NCBI GenBank assembly: GCA_024643325.1
Contig: JAHEND010000012.1
Location: 1-51,606, forward strand
DNA: 51,606 bases
Origin: Sediminicola sp.
GTDB taxonomy: Bacteria; Bacteroidota; Bacteroidia; Flavobacteriales; Flavobacteriaceae
Direction of reading: 5' to 3'
A program made the translations under genes and the position numbers. This document shows, in pieces, positions 42,351 to 50,789 of this stretch (its first letter is position 1; each line of letters opens with the position of its first letter). Below the pieces are notes generated by a model, which was not told where the DNA came from, ran no database searches, and saw nothing but the letters and a program-made list of their open reading frames with translations.

Positions 42351-43093
42351 TGGGAAGGATTAGTGATACCGTAAAGCATTTGATAATAATTAATGTCATC
42401 TTTTTTATTGCCACTCAGTTGTACGGAGATATCTTATACCAATGGTTTTCTCTTTGGTATTTTGGGAATGACAACTTCTCTTTTTGGCAAGTGCTTACAC
42501 ATATGTTTATGCATGGAGGTTTTATGCATTTGTTTTTTAATATGTATGCACTTTGGGCTTTTGGTTCGCCTTTAGAGTTTAAATGGGGAAAACAGAAGTT
42601 TTTATTTTTTTATATTTCAGCAGGTATTGGAGCAACAATAATACATTCTGGCGTTAATTATTTGTATTTACAGCAAGGATTAGACGCTTTAGCAGCAAAT
42701 GGAATAGCTTCTGATTCCATCATGGATGTTATACGCCAGGGGCAATACAGTCCGGCTTGGTATGATTATGCTTCTAGGGGAACAATAGATAATATGCTTT
42801 CTGCTTTTTCTACCCCTGCAGTAGGTGCTTCAGGGGCTATTTATGGGGTTCTTGTTGCTTTTGGTATGGCCTATCCTAATTCTGAGCTATTTTTAATGTT
42901 CATTCCTGTGCCCATAAAAGCCAAGTATTTTATTCCTGTTTTAATTGGTCTAGATTTATTTTCTGGCGTAACAGGTTATAGTATTTTTGGTTCAGGTATT
43001 GCTCATTTCGCCCATGTTGGTGGGGCTATATTTGGATTTATAATGGCCTGGTATTGGAAAAAGAACGAGTTTGATAACCACAGATGGAATTGA
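42350..43093 (+). CDS. Rhomboid-family intramembrane serine protease, copy 1
   Basis: A 247-residue polytopic protein with about six membrane spans. The catalytic serine is Ser161 in VGASGAIYGV and the catalytic histidine His222 in HFAHVGGAIFG. The HGGFMHLFFNM motif (55-65) supplies the oxyanion histidine and asparagine. Between spans there is an unusually long loop of about 50 residues (105-155). The enzyme should cut membrane proteins within their transmembrane segments; the substrate is unknown. Its start overlaps the mutL stop by one base and it is followed, after a one-base gap, by a second rhomboid gene. An order mutL-rhomboid-rhomboid is one I know from Flavobacteriaceae. Confidence 0.88.
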   Translation: MGRISDTVKHLIIINVIFFIATQLYGDILYQWFSLWYFGNDNFSFWQVLTHMFMHGGFMHLFFNMYALWAFGSPLEFKWGKQKFLFFYISAGIGATIIHSGVNYLYLQQGLDALAANGIASDSIMDVIRQGQYSPAWYDYASRGTIDNMLSAFSTPAVGASGAIYGVLVAFGMAYPNSELFLMFIPVPIKAKYFIPVLIGLDLFSGVTGYSIFGSGIAHFAHVGGAIFGFIMAWYWKKNEFDNHRWN

Positions 43094-43094
43094 T

Positions 43095-43964
43095 ATGTTA
43101 GGATCTAATTTTACCAATTGGTGGCAGCAACGGGGCATACATGAAAAGTTAGCATTGAGTTGTGTTGCTTTTTATTTGATTCAAACACTCCTCCCATTTT
43201 TATTTGATTTTTCTGCAGCTAACTTTTTGTACTGGTTTTCTCTTTCAAGTAGTTTTTGGGGAATTTTAGAGAAACCATGGACCTTGGTGTCTTATGCTTT
43301 TTTCCATGCCAGCTTTTCACACCTATTTTTTAATATGATCATGCTCTATTTCGGTGGGCAGCTGTTTTTGAATCTTTTTAATGCCAAGCGTTTTTTAAAC
43401 GTATACTTCCTAGGTTTAATTACAGGAGGTTTGGTCTTCTTGTTGAGTTATACCATTTTTCCAGTATTTAGTGGGAATGGAGCGAGTTTAATTGGTGCGT
43501 CCGCAGGAGTCACTGCTATTTTTATATTTATATGTGCTTATATGCCGTATCAGGAAGTAAGGGTGCTTTTCTTTAATGTAAAGCTTTGGCAGCTTGGGGT
43601 ATTTTTTATTTTAACAGACCTTATTCAAATTCCCAATGGTAATGCCGGAGGACACTTGGCTCATATTGGGGGTGGTATTCTAGGTTTTGTATATGCTAAT
43701 AAGCTCAAAGAGGGTCAAGATATAGGACGTTTTTTTGAATCTGTTCTCTCTTCATTATCCAAGGTGTTTACACGTACTAAATCACCCTTAAAGACTGCTT
43801 ATAAAAATAATAAAAGTGCTTCAAGCCAAGGAGTTACAACAGCTTATAAGGAACGAGAACAACAGAAAAAGATAGATGCTATTTTAGATAGGATCAGTCA
43901 CTCGGGTTATGATTCACTAACAAAAGAGGAGAAAGATTTTTTGTTTAGCTCCGGAAAATCGTAA
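43095..43964 (+). CDS. Rhomboid-family intramembrane serine protease, copy 2
   Basis: A 289-residue polytopic protein from the ATG at 43095. The catalytic pair is Ser136 in LIGASAGVTAIF and His190 in GHLAHIGGGILG, with HASFSHLFFNM (71-81) as the oxyanion motif. After the last span (about residue 200) comes a charged cytoplasmic tail of about 90 residues that copy 1 lacks. The frame could be extended by eight codons to a TTG at 43071 inside copy 1, but the ATG one base after the copy 1 stop is the natural start. The two copies share motifs but little else, so they are not a recent duplication. The next gene follows after 9 bases. Confidence 0.86.
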   Translation: MLGSNFTNWWQQRGIHEKLALSCVAFYLIQTLLPFLFDFSAANFLYWFSLSSSFWGILEKPWTLVSYAFFHASFSHLFFNMIMLYFGGQLFLNLFNAKRFLNVYFLGLITGGLVFLLSYTIFPVFSGNGASLIGASAGVTAIFIFICAYMPYQEVRVLFFNVKLWQLGVFFILTDLIQIPNGNAGGHLAHIGGGILGFVYANKLKEGQDIGRFFESVLSSLSKVFTRTKSPLKTAYKNNKSASSQGVTTAYKEREQQKKIDAILDRISHSGYDSLTKEEKDFLFSSGKS

Positions 43965-43973
43965 TTAATATTT

Positions 43974-44993
43974 ATGTTAAAAAAGATCTTCAACGGTTTT
44001 ATGTTGCTACTTAATATAGGGGTGAGTGCACTCATGTTATTGGCTTGTCTTTTACCATATATCTCCGTTGCTTTGGTCCCTTCCATGTCTATTTTTAGCC
44101 TTTTTGTTCCTTTTTTAGTGTTGGGAAATATATTGTTTTTGATCTATTGGATGCTACAATTTAAAAAGACCGTTTTTTTGCCCATTGTTTCTCTGGGAAT
44201 AGCCTATTTTTTTATTGGTTCTTTTTTTCAATTTCGTGCAGAGCGTCCAATGCCTTCATCAAAAGACTTTTCAATAATGTCCTTCAATACACGGCTTTTT
44301 AATAAGTATCAATGGAGTGATGATCCTTCCATTGGAAATCAAATAGTGGCATTTATTGAAAAGACTGATCCATCTGTAGTATGTTTTCAAGAATTTGACG
44401 TTTCCATGAAAGAGCGTTTTATGAATTATCCCAACGCCTATATCAGTGCAAGTGATAATTCAAGACAAGCGGTGCAAGCTATTTTTTCTAAATTTCCTAT
44501 TATAGCTAAAGGCTTACTCCCGTTTCCAAATAGTACCAACACAGCTATTTTTGTAGATCTTAAAATAAAAGGCGACACGGTCCGATTGTACAATGTTCAT
44601 TTGCAGTCTCTAAGGGTTAAACCCGAGGCGGCAAGTTTAGAAGCGGGAACCAGAGAACGTTTGTACAGAAGGCTAAAGGTTTCTTTTGCCAAGCAGCAAG
44701 CTCAAGCAGACATTATTGCAAGTCATAAAAATTATAGTCCACACAAGTTGATCGTTGCAGGAGACTTTAATACCAATCAGTTTTCTAGTGTATATCATAC
44801 CATCAAAGGGGATCTAACAGATAGTTTTACCTCTGTAGGGTCTGGTTATGGAAAAACTTTTGATTTCAAATACTTTCCTATGAGAATAGATTTTTTACTA
44901 TCAGATCCAGGTTTCGAAATTGCTTACCACAAAAGTTTTCCTTTAAACCTTTCGGATCATTTTCCAGTATTGGTTGCTTACCGTTTAGACTAA
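43974..44993 (+). CDS. Endonuclease/exonuclease/phosphatase-family membrane protein
   Basis: A 339-residue protein with three N-terminal membrane spans (about 8-30, 37-57 and 64-85) followed by an EEP-fold catalytic domain outside the membrane. The metal and catalytic residues are visible: IMSFNTRLF, VCFQEFDVSM, NVHLQS, AGDFNTNQF and LSDHFPVLVAY. This places it near membrane-bound EEP hydrolases that act on nucleic acids or phospholipids; the substrate is not clear. It ends the plus-strand mutL-rhomboid unit, and its stop region overlaps the end of the convergent DUF6122 gene by nine bases. Confidence 0.85.
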   Translation: MLKKIFNGFMLLLNIGVSALMLLACLLPYISVALVPSMSIFSLFVPFLVLGNILFLIYWMLQFKKTVFLPIVSLGIAYFFIGSFFQFRAERPMPSSKDFSIMSFNTRLFNKYQWSDDPSIGNQIVAFIEKTDPSVVCFQEFDVSMKERFMNYPNAYISASDNSRQAVQAIFSKFPIIAKGLLPFPNSTNTAIFVDLKIKGDTVRLYNVHLQSLRVKPEAASLEAGTRERLYRRLKVSFAKQQAQADIIASHKNYSPHKLIVAGDFNTNQFSSVYHTIKGDLTDSFTSVGSGYGKTFDFKYFPMRIDFLLSDPGFEIAYHKSFPLNLSDHFPVLVAYRLD

Positions 44994-45290
44994 GCAATCC
45001 AGACTGTCTGCCAGTATATGAAGGCATAAAGCAAAACCAATGATCCGGGTTTTTTGAATAAAGCAAAGTAAAATATAACACATAATAGCCACGCTGGAAT
45101 GTAGTGGATGAAAAAATATACTGCAGCGTTCAGGGTCAAAAATAGGCGACGCCCAAAGATGATCTACATCAATAAGAATAGCCCCCCAAAAAATGAAAAG
45201 CACTTGTTTAAATTTTGTAGGATAGCCCCATTTTGCAATACCGATTGGGATTATAAAATGAGTACCGTAATGAATTAAAAAAGACAGCAA
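44985..45290 (-). CDS. DUF6122 family membrane protein
   Basis: A protein of 101 residues with three or four hydrophobic segments. Motifs that I associate with DUF6122 are FLIHYGTHFIIP at the front, ILIDVDHLWASPIFDPERCS in the middle and HPLHS followed by a final LHILADSLDCL. The many histidines and aspartates in and near membrane segments resemble a membrane hydrolase site, but function is unknown. The only usable start is a TTG at 45290, the codon straight after the WbqC stop and in the same frame. It overlaps the convergent EEP gene by nine bases at the 3' end. Confidence 0.75.
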   Translation of the reverse strand: MLSFLIHYGTHFIIPIGIAKWGYPTKFKQVLFIFWGAILIDVDHLWASPIFDPERCSIFFHPLHSSVAIMCYILLCFIQKTRIIGFALCLHILADSLDCLV

Positions 45291-45917
45291 TTAAATGAGG
45301 GTGTTTTTTAAAACAACCAACGCATTTGGACCTTCATTAAACAATAGGTCAAGGATACTCAAATTCGGAATAAAACCATGTCTATCTCCAAATACTTGCT
45401 GGTACTCAGGACTGTCAAAGTCTTTTGGTGTTTTTGGGTTTATAAGGTATCTGTGATCATTTGTATTTTGTGGCTCTTTTTCAAAAACAGTGGTGTAGTT
45501 TTCTGAAAATGGAATTTGGAGGCATTCACAGATCGTTTTAATAACCGCTAAGTTATACGCTAATAAGAAATCATGAGACCCTGTAAATAACGGTTCTAAA
45601 TCTTGTTCATAGTACTCAAAAAAAGGAGATGTTCTATAAGCTGTTTGAAGGGTTCTCCAATGGGTACGTTGCCAAGGCTGAGAATTGTCAATCGGTATCT
45701 GGTCGTAGCTGCGTCTAGGGGTTAATTCTCCTTTCCCTTGAACAGGGATGGTCAAGGTGTGTTTGCCCCTGTCGTTGGTTATATACGCTCTATTTCTCAA
45801 GCTTTGTTTTTGATAATTCCCTGAAACTTCCCAAACAACCTCATGCTGAACCATTGCGGCAAAGCTTGCTATAGCAGGTAAGTAGGAGGGGAACAATAAA
45901 GTCTTTTTTAAAGTCAT
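45291..45917 (-). CDS. WbqC family protein
   Basis: A 208-residue protein of the WbqC family. The front reads LFPSYLPAIASFAAMVQHEVV, trimmed here to its recognisable part, then RNRAYITNDRGKHTLTIPVQ and the W-rich WQRTHWRTLQTAY segment. WbqC-like proteins occur in surface polysaccharide clusters and as stand-alone genes, and their chemistry is not settled. There is no signal peptide or membrane span. It follows lepB by 29 bases in the parA-parB-DUF5683-dapB-lepB unit. The next frame (DUF6122) begins on the base after its TAA stop. Confidence 0.82.
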   Translation of the reverse strand: MTLKKTLLFPSYLPAIASFAAMVQHEVVWEVSGNYQKQSLRNRAYITNDRGKHTLTIPVQGKGELTPRRSYDQIPIDNSQPWQRTHWRTLQTAYRTSPFFEYYEQDLEPLFTGSHDFLLAYNLAVIKTICECLQIPFSENYTTVFEKEPQNTNDHRYLINPKTPKDFDSPEYQQVFGDRHGFIPNLSILDLLFNEGPNALVVLKNTLI

Positions 45918-45946
45918 TTATGTTTTTTTATATTTTAGACTTTTTT

Positions 45947-47644
45947 TTAGGCTTTTTTTCTTTTTCTAAAAAAATCTATCCCAAACCAGATCACCAAGGC
46001 AGCTAAAAACCATTTAAAATAAGATTGAGGGGTTCCTTCTCCACTTACAGTAGTAAAGACCCTATCCCATCTAATTTTCCAATTTTTAATACCGTCGTTA
46101 ATACCATCTATACTCATCCATATAAATATAGGTTTTCCAACAATGTGATCTTCAGGAACAAAACCCCAATACCTCGAATCTTCAGAGTTATGTCTATTGT
46201 CTCCCATCATCCAGTAGTAATCTTGGGAAAAAGTATATTGGGTTGCTTTTTGGCCGTTTATAAAAATCTCATTACTATTAATGTCTAATTCATTGCCCTC
46301 ATAGTTGGTGATAATCTCCTTGTAAAAAGTAATATTTTGAAGGTTTAAGTCTAGGGTGTCACCATTTGCTGGAATATATAAAGGGCCAAATTGATCTTCA
46401 TTCCATGGTAGCGAAGGTTCATGGGGAAAAATTGCTGGATTGTATTGACCTTTTAAGGCCAATTGTTTTACAATAGAGTCTATGCCTGTTTGGGCGGCTA
46501 ATTTTTCAGCTACTGCGTCTGAAAAAGTGGCCATTCTTTCTCGGTCAATAATTTCCGAGAGCGCCAGTCTTTGAGCGGCAATTAATTCCGAATCTATTCC
46601 ACCGCTTTGGGTATATATTAGATAGCCTCCGTTAGGGTTATTATAGATTTGTGCACCTCCCTGTTGTAGGGCAGTAGCTTGTGTTTGTGTGAGATTTTGA
46701 GCAGTATATTTTCTGCTAAATTCCGTAATGCCACTTTCTATCAATGATCGAGAAGAGACTCCTTTACTCGCAAAAATGGTATGGGTATATTGGGTTTTTG
46801 CCCTAGAGGGAAGCTTGGTTTGAACCTCATTGATAAATACATATCCATCTTGAATACGTAAAAGATCACCAGGTATTCCAACACATCTCTTAACATAATT
46901 AGATTTTTTATCAATAGGCTTGTCTACCCTGATATTAGAGGGGTCTCTAAAATAGCGAACAGTATCTGTTGGCCAGCTAAAAACAACAATATCATTCCGA
47001 TTTACCTTTTGAAATCCAGGAAATCTGAAGTAGGGGAGTTGTGGTTTTTTAATATATGAAGGAGTTCCTAAAATAGGAAGCGTGTCATGAACCATTGGTG
47101 CCTGAAGGGGTGTCATTGGAGTTCTGGCGCCATAATGAAATTTACTGACCAATAAAAAGTCACCAATTAATAGGGTTTTTTCTAATGATCCTGTGGGTAT
47201 AACAAAGGGTTGTATAAAATAGGCATGCACCATACTTGCTGCTACAACTGCAAACACAACAGAGCTGACCCATTCACCCAATGCTGTTCCAGGATTTAAA
47301 TCTCTCCCGCTCCGGTGTACAGGTTTTTCTGCATAATTTAAGTAAAACAAATAAAAACCAAGGCTTAATACGACTATCCAAGAATCTAATACAGATCTTT
47401 TGCCAAAGGTTCTTATGGTTTCTACCCAAATTACGGGTATCATTAATAGATTGATTACAGGTACAAACATTAAAATCACCCACCAGATAGGGCGCTGAAT
47501 AATACGCATTAAAACAACCGCATTATACACAGGAACTATAGCCTCCCAAGATTTTCTCCCTGCTGCTTTGTACAATTTATACGTACCTAAAAAATGTACT
47601 ATTTGAAGCACCCCAAGTGCTAGTAACCATTGTGAACTATTCAT
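45947..47644 (-). CDS. lepB: Signal peptidase I with N-terminal DUF5684-type membrane region
   Basis: A 565-residue leader peptidase from the ATG at 47644. The first 105 residues hold three to four membrane spans (DUF5684-like, LYKAAGRKSWEAIVPVYN) found before the peptidase in Bacteroidota. Another span precedes the active site. The catalytic serine is Ser153 in VIPTGSLEKTLLIGD and the general-base lysine is Lys252 in NYVKRCVGIPGD. The final conserved box is MMGDNRHNSEDSRYWGFVPE. Between them an extra region of roughly 200 residues is inserted, making the enzyme almost twice the length of E. coli LepB. A frame extension to a GTG at 47734 would enter dapB and is rejected. It follows dapB by 19 bases. 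Confidence 0.92.
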   Translation of the reverse strand: MNSSQWLLALGVLQIVHFLGTYKLYKAAGRKSWEAIVPVYNAVVLMRIIQRPIWWVILMFVPVINLLMIPVIWVETIRTFGKRSVLDSWIVVLSLGFYLFYLNYAEKPVHRSGRDLNPGTALGEWVSSVVFAVVAASMVHAYFIQPFVIPTGSLEKTLLIGDFLLVSKFHYGARTPMTPLQAPMVHDTLPILGTPSYIKKPQLPYFRFPGFQKVNRNDIVVFSWPTDTVRYFRDPSNIRVDKPIDKKSNYVKRCVGIPGDLLRIQDGYVFINEVQTKLPSRAKTQYTHTIFASKGVSSRSLIESGITEFSRKYTAQNLTQTQATALQQGGAQIYNNPNGGYLIYTQSGGIDSELIAAQRLALSEIIDRERMATFSDAVAEKLAAQTGIDSIVKQLALKGQYNPAIFPHEPSLPWNEDQFGPLYIPANGDTLDLNLQNITFYKEIITNYEGNELDINSNEIFINGQKATQYTFSQDYYWMMGDNRHNSEDSRYWGFVPEDHIVGKPIFIWMSIDGINDGIKNWKIRWDRVFTTVSGEGTPQSYFKWFLAALVIWFGIDFFRKRKKA

Positions 47645-47663
47645 TAGTTTTTTTTTTAAGCCC

Positions 47664-48365
47664 TTAGGCCAATACATCTGACATATTAAAAATGCCTTTT
47701 TTATTTTGTATCCACTCTGCAGCAACCACTGCACCTAGTGCAAATCCTGTTCTGTTGTGAGCGATGTGTTTAATTTCAAGCCTGTCTATATCACTGGCAT
47801 AGCTCACAATATGAGTGCCAGGAACCTCTCCCTCCCTCTTAGACGTGATAGGTAATTTATTTGTTACACTATCTCTCGAATTTTCCACAAGAGACCAATC
47901 ATTTAATGCTCCCTGCGCTATAATACCCTCTGCTAGTGTAATGGCAGTGCCGCTGGGAGCGTCCAGTTTATGGATGTGGTGAATTTCTTCAATTGCTGCA
48001 TGATATTTATGGGGTTTCATTAAAGCGGCCATTTGTTCGTTTAATTTAAAAAACAAATTAACCCCTAAACTAAAGTTAGATGCATAAATGAAAGCAGTTT
48101 CTTGTTTTAAGCAAGCAGCTTTAACCATTTCAATCTGATCCAACCAACCAGTGGTTCCACAGATCACAGGAACCCCTTTACTAAAGGCCATTAATATGTT
48201 TGTTACAGCAGACTCAGGTGTTGAAAAGTCAATGGCAACTTGAGCTCCATTAAAATCATTTATGGCACCTCCTTCATGAGTCAATACAATTTCGTGTCCT
48301 CGGTCACTGGCAATTTCGGCAATCATTTTGCCCATTTTTCCGTACCCTAAAAGTGCTATTTTCAT
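47664..48365 (-). CDS. dapB: 4-hydroxy-tetrahydrodipicolinate reductase
   Basis: A 233-residue reductase of the diaminopimelate/lysine pathway, which feeds peptidoglycan synthesis. The nucleotide site is LLGYGKMGKMI (5-15). Further motifs are IDFSTPES, CGTTGW and the catalytic IEEIHHIHKLDAPSGTA. It is about 40 residues shorter than the E. coli enzyme, the usual size for Bacteroidota. It lies one base after the DUF5683 gene and 19 before lepB, in the same unit as parA and parB. No lysine riboswitch is present upstream, since the gene is internal in the operon. Confidence 0.93.
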   Translation of the reverse strand: MKIALLGYGKMGKMIAEIASDRGHEIVLTHEGGAINDFNGAQVAIDFSTPESAVTNILMAFSKGVPVICGTTGWLDQIEMVKAACLKQETAFIYASNFSLGVNLFFKLNEQMAALMKPHKYHAAIEEIHHIHKLDAPSGTAITLAEGIIAQGALNDWSLVENSRDSVTNKLPITSKREGEVPGTHIVSYASDIDRLEIKHIAHNRTGFALGAVVAAEWIQNKKGIFNMSDVLA

Positions 48366-48366
48366 A

Positions 48367-49020
48367 TTAATATGTTATGGTCATTCCCATCCCAAAATAT
48401 GTGGTGTTGGTAATGGGTTCTAAATCTAAAAAAGGCTTGTATTCCACGCTTAACTGGTCGTTTACATTAAACTGTTTTAAGTGTGCATTTACATTCGCAT
48501 CTATGATATTTAAGGCGTATAACCCTATGGTTACCACCAAGTATAGGTCTCGGTCTTTTTGGTATCTCTCTTGCCCATCTTGTAAAGCCTTATCGGACAA
48601 ATCTGGACTTCCAGGGACAATCCCACTTTCATTGACGTCGTAAAATTCATCATTCATAAAGCCAGCACGCCTACTTTTAAATGCATCCCTGTACCTTCTG
48701 TATAAATTATCATTAACCTTAAAAACATAAGCGCTCCCCCCAATAGCAGCATATACCAAGGGAACCTTCCAATATTTTTTATTGTAAAATTGACCTAATC
48801 CAGGAAGTACAGCAGATAAAAAAGCGGCCCTGGCAGGTGCGAGGGGGTTAATCTCTTTAGCAGGCCCACTGTCAAAGGACATCAGTCCTCCTTTCTTTTT
48901 TTTGGGTGTTTTTTTCTGGAGTAATGCAGGTGCTTGCAAGCTGTCCTGTTCTTGTACTTCTTGAGCATAAAAGGTACAAGAGAATCCAAAAATTAATATG
49001 ATCGTTAAATACTTAATCAC
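48367..49020 (-). CDS. DUF5683 protein
   Basis: A 217-residue protein with an N-terminal signal or anchor segment (ending near FYAQ, residue 19), a basic stretch KKTPKKKKGG, and the DUF5683 core. The core holds ARAAFLSAVLPGLGQFYNKK, a motif shared with small TM2-like membrane domains, then a second hydrophobic stretch near residue 90 and another near 165. It is therefore probably a membrane protein. Function is unknown. The start is a GTG at 49020 that overlaps the parB end by eight bases; no ATG is close. Its place between parB and dapB is conserved in Flavobacteriaceae as far as I recall. Confidence 0.8.
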   Translation of the reverse strand: MIKYLTIILIFGFSCTFYAQEVQEQDSLQAPALLQKKTPKKKKGGLMSFDSGPAKEINPLAPARAAFLSAVLPGLGQFYNKKYWKVPLVYAAIGGSAYVFKVNDNLYRRYRDAFKSRRAGFMNDEFYDVNESGIVPGSPDLSDKALQDGQERYQKDRDLYLVVTIGLYALNIIDANVNAHLKQFNVNDQLSVEYKPFLDLEPITNTTYFGMGMTITY

Positions 49021-49912
49021 CTAAGAGTGTTTTTTTAAGGGCTTCGTATTCTGCTTGATCTTTAAAGTGCAAACTAATTTTCCCTGCGCCTTTGGCCGAT
49101 GCCGCAATGGCTATCTTGACTTGAAATTTTTTCTGAAATTCAGTTGCATCTGCTTTAGCAAAAGAAGGTATTTTGCTTTCTGATGTAGGATTAGATTTGG
49201 CTCTTGGTAGTTGGTACTTCCTTACTTCTTCTTCTGTATCTCTAACGGATAAGTTATTCTTGACAATTAATTCGTATAATTTTATTTGGTCTTTCGTGTC
49301 ATTAATATTTACCAAAGCCCTTCCGTGACCCATACTCAAAAAACCATCTCTTATACCCGTTTGAACAATAGGGTCAAGTTTTAAAAGCCTCATATAATTG
49401 GTTACGGTAGATCTTTTTTTACCCACTCTTTCACTCATTTTCTCTTGGGTCATTTGAATTTCCTCCAACAATCTTTGGTAAGAAAGCGCAATCTCAATGG
49501 GATCTAAATCTTGCCTTTGAATGTTTTCTACTAAAGCCATCTCCAAGGATTCTTGGTCATTTGCAATTCTTATGTAAGCGGGGATTGTTTTTAATCCCAC
49601 TAGCTTACTGGCCCTGAACCTTCGCTCTCCAGAGACCAATTGGAATTGGTTAAAGTCAATTTTTCTAACTGTTATTGGTTGTATAACGCCTAATTCTCTA
49701 ATAGATCCAGCCAATTCCTCTAAGGATTCTTCATTAAAATTAGACCTAGGCTGAAAAGGGTTTACCTCAATGCTATCTATGTCTAAAGCCACAATATTAC
49801 CTACAAGTTTAGAGGCATTTTTGTCTGCTACAGATTGAATATCGTTTTCAGGGTCTTTAAGTAGGGCAGATAATCCCCTTCCTAAAGCCTGTTTTTTTGT
49901 CGCTTTAGCCAT
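49013..49912 (-). CDS. parB: Chromosome partitioning protein ParB
   Basis: A 299-residue CTP-dependent clamp that loads at parS sites and spreads on the origin region. The front has the MAKATKKQALGRGLSALL segment. The ParB/CTPase domain carries NPFQPRSNF, then LGVIQPITVRK and the LVSGERRFRASKL box. The helix-turn-helix follows around KMSERVGKKRSTVTNYMRL, and a linker leads to the dimerisation domain at the end. It starts one base after parA. No parS sequence (GTTTCACGTGAAAC type) was recognised within this window. Confidence 0.93.
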   Translation of the reverse strand: MAKATKKQALGRGLSALLKDPENDIQSVADKNASKLVGNIVALDIDSIEVNPFQPRSNFNEESLEELAGSIRELGVIQPITVRKIDFNQFQLVSGERRFRASKLVGLKTIPAYIRIANDQESLEMALVENIQRQDLDPIEIALSYQRLLEEIQMTQEKMSERVGKKRSTVTNYMRLLKLDPIVQTGIRDGFLSMGHGRALVNINDTKDQIKLYELIVKNNLSVRDTEEEVRKYQLPRAKSNPTSESKIPSFAKADATEFQKKFQVKIAIAASAKGAGKISLHFKDQAEYEALKKTLLGD

Positions 49913-49913
49913 A

Positions 49914-50687
49914 TTATATTTTATCCTTATTTTTTTTTAATAATTCTTCTGCTAGGTTCAGGTAATTGGCAGCACCTTTACTACTAGCGTCGTATTTAAT
50001 AATACTCTCTCCAAAACTTGGAGCTTCACTCAAACGAACATTTCTCTGGATAATAGTTTCAAAAACCATTTCGCTAAAGTGTTTTCTAACTTCTTCTACT
50101 ACCTGGTTAGACAATCTTAGTCTAGAGTCATACATGGTGAGTAATAAACCTTCTATATCTAAATCTTGATTGTGAATTTTCTGAACACTTTTAATGGTGT
50201 TTAATAATTTCCCTAAACCTTCCAGAGCAAAATATTCACATTGTATTGGAATTAAAACAGCATGTGCAGCTGTAAGTGCATTTAGGGTCAGTAAGCCTAA
50301 GGATGGTGCGCAGTCAATTAAAATGTAATCATAAAGATCTATAATAGGCGCTAGTGCCTTCTTAAGCATATATTCTCTATCTTCAACATCTACCAGTTCA
50401 ATTTCAATAGCGACTAAGTCAATATGAGAGGGAATAAGGTCTACATTGGGAGAACTTGTTTTTACAATTGCCTCTTGTGCTGTTGTAGTAAGTTCAAATA
50501 ATTGATAGGTCCCTAGTTGAACTTTTTGAACATCTATTCCTAGACCAGAAGTCGCATTGGCTTGAGGGTCTGCATCTATTAGAAGTACTTTCTTTTCAAG
50601 TACCCCCAAAGAAGCAGCGAGATTCACTGTTGTAGTTGTTTTTCCTACGCCTCCCTTTTGGTTGGCAATAGCAATTATTTTACCCAT
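49914..50687 (-). CDS. parA: Chromosome partitioning ATPase ParA (Soj type)
   Basis: A 257-residue deviant Walker ATPase that positions ParB-bound origins. The P-loop is ANQKGGVGKTTTTVNLA (8-24) with the signature lysine, followed by LIDADPQANATSGLG, DYILIDCAPSLGLLTLNA and IPIQCEYFALEG. There is no N-terminal DNA-binding extension, so it is the chromosomal rather than plasmid type. It heads the minus-strand unit parA-parB-DUF5683-dapB-lepB-WbqC-DUF6122. The 102-base gap upstream holds a near-consensus -7 box TATTTTTA about 28 bases before the ATG, and no clear terminator of the mutase gene. Confidence 0.94.
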   Translation of the reverse strand: MGKIIAIANQKGGVGKTTTTVNLAASLGVLEKKVLLIDADPQANATSGLGIDVQKVQLGTYQLFELTTTAQEAIVKTSSPNVDLIPSHIDLVAIEIELVDVEDREYMLKKALAPIIDLYDYILIDCAPSLGLLTLNALTAAHAVLIPIQCEYFALEGLGKLLNTIKSVQKIHNQDLDIEGLLLTMYDSRLRLSNQVVEEVRKHFSEMVFETIIQRNVRLSEAPSFGESIIKYDASSKGAANYLNLAEELLKKNKDKI

Positions 50688-50789
50688 TTATATTATAGAG
50701 TTAGGGTATAAAAATACAATTATTTAAGCGGCTATAAAAGGAGAATTTGTTAACAGAAAGTGAATAATTAATTCCTTAGTAAAAAAAAC

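Noticed and set aside
47645-47734. Longer lepB frame from a GTG at 47734
   Set aside because: It lies largely inside dapB and adds a sequence not expected before the DUF5684-like region; the ATG at 47644 is natural.
49013-50789. parS site near parAB
   Set aside because: I looked for GTTTCACGTGAAAC-like palindromes by eye around parAB and elsewhere and saw none; the site probably lies outside the window.
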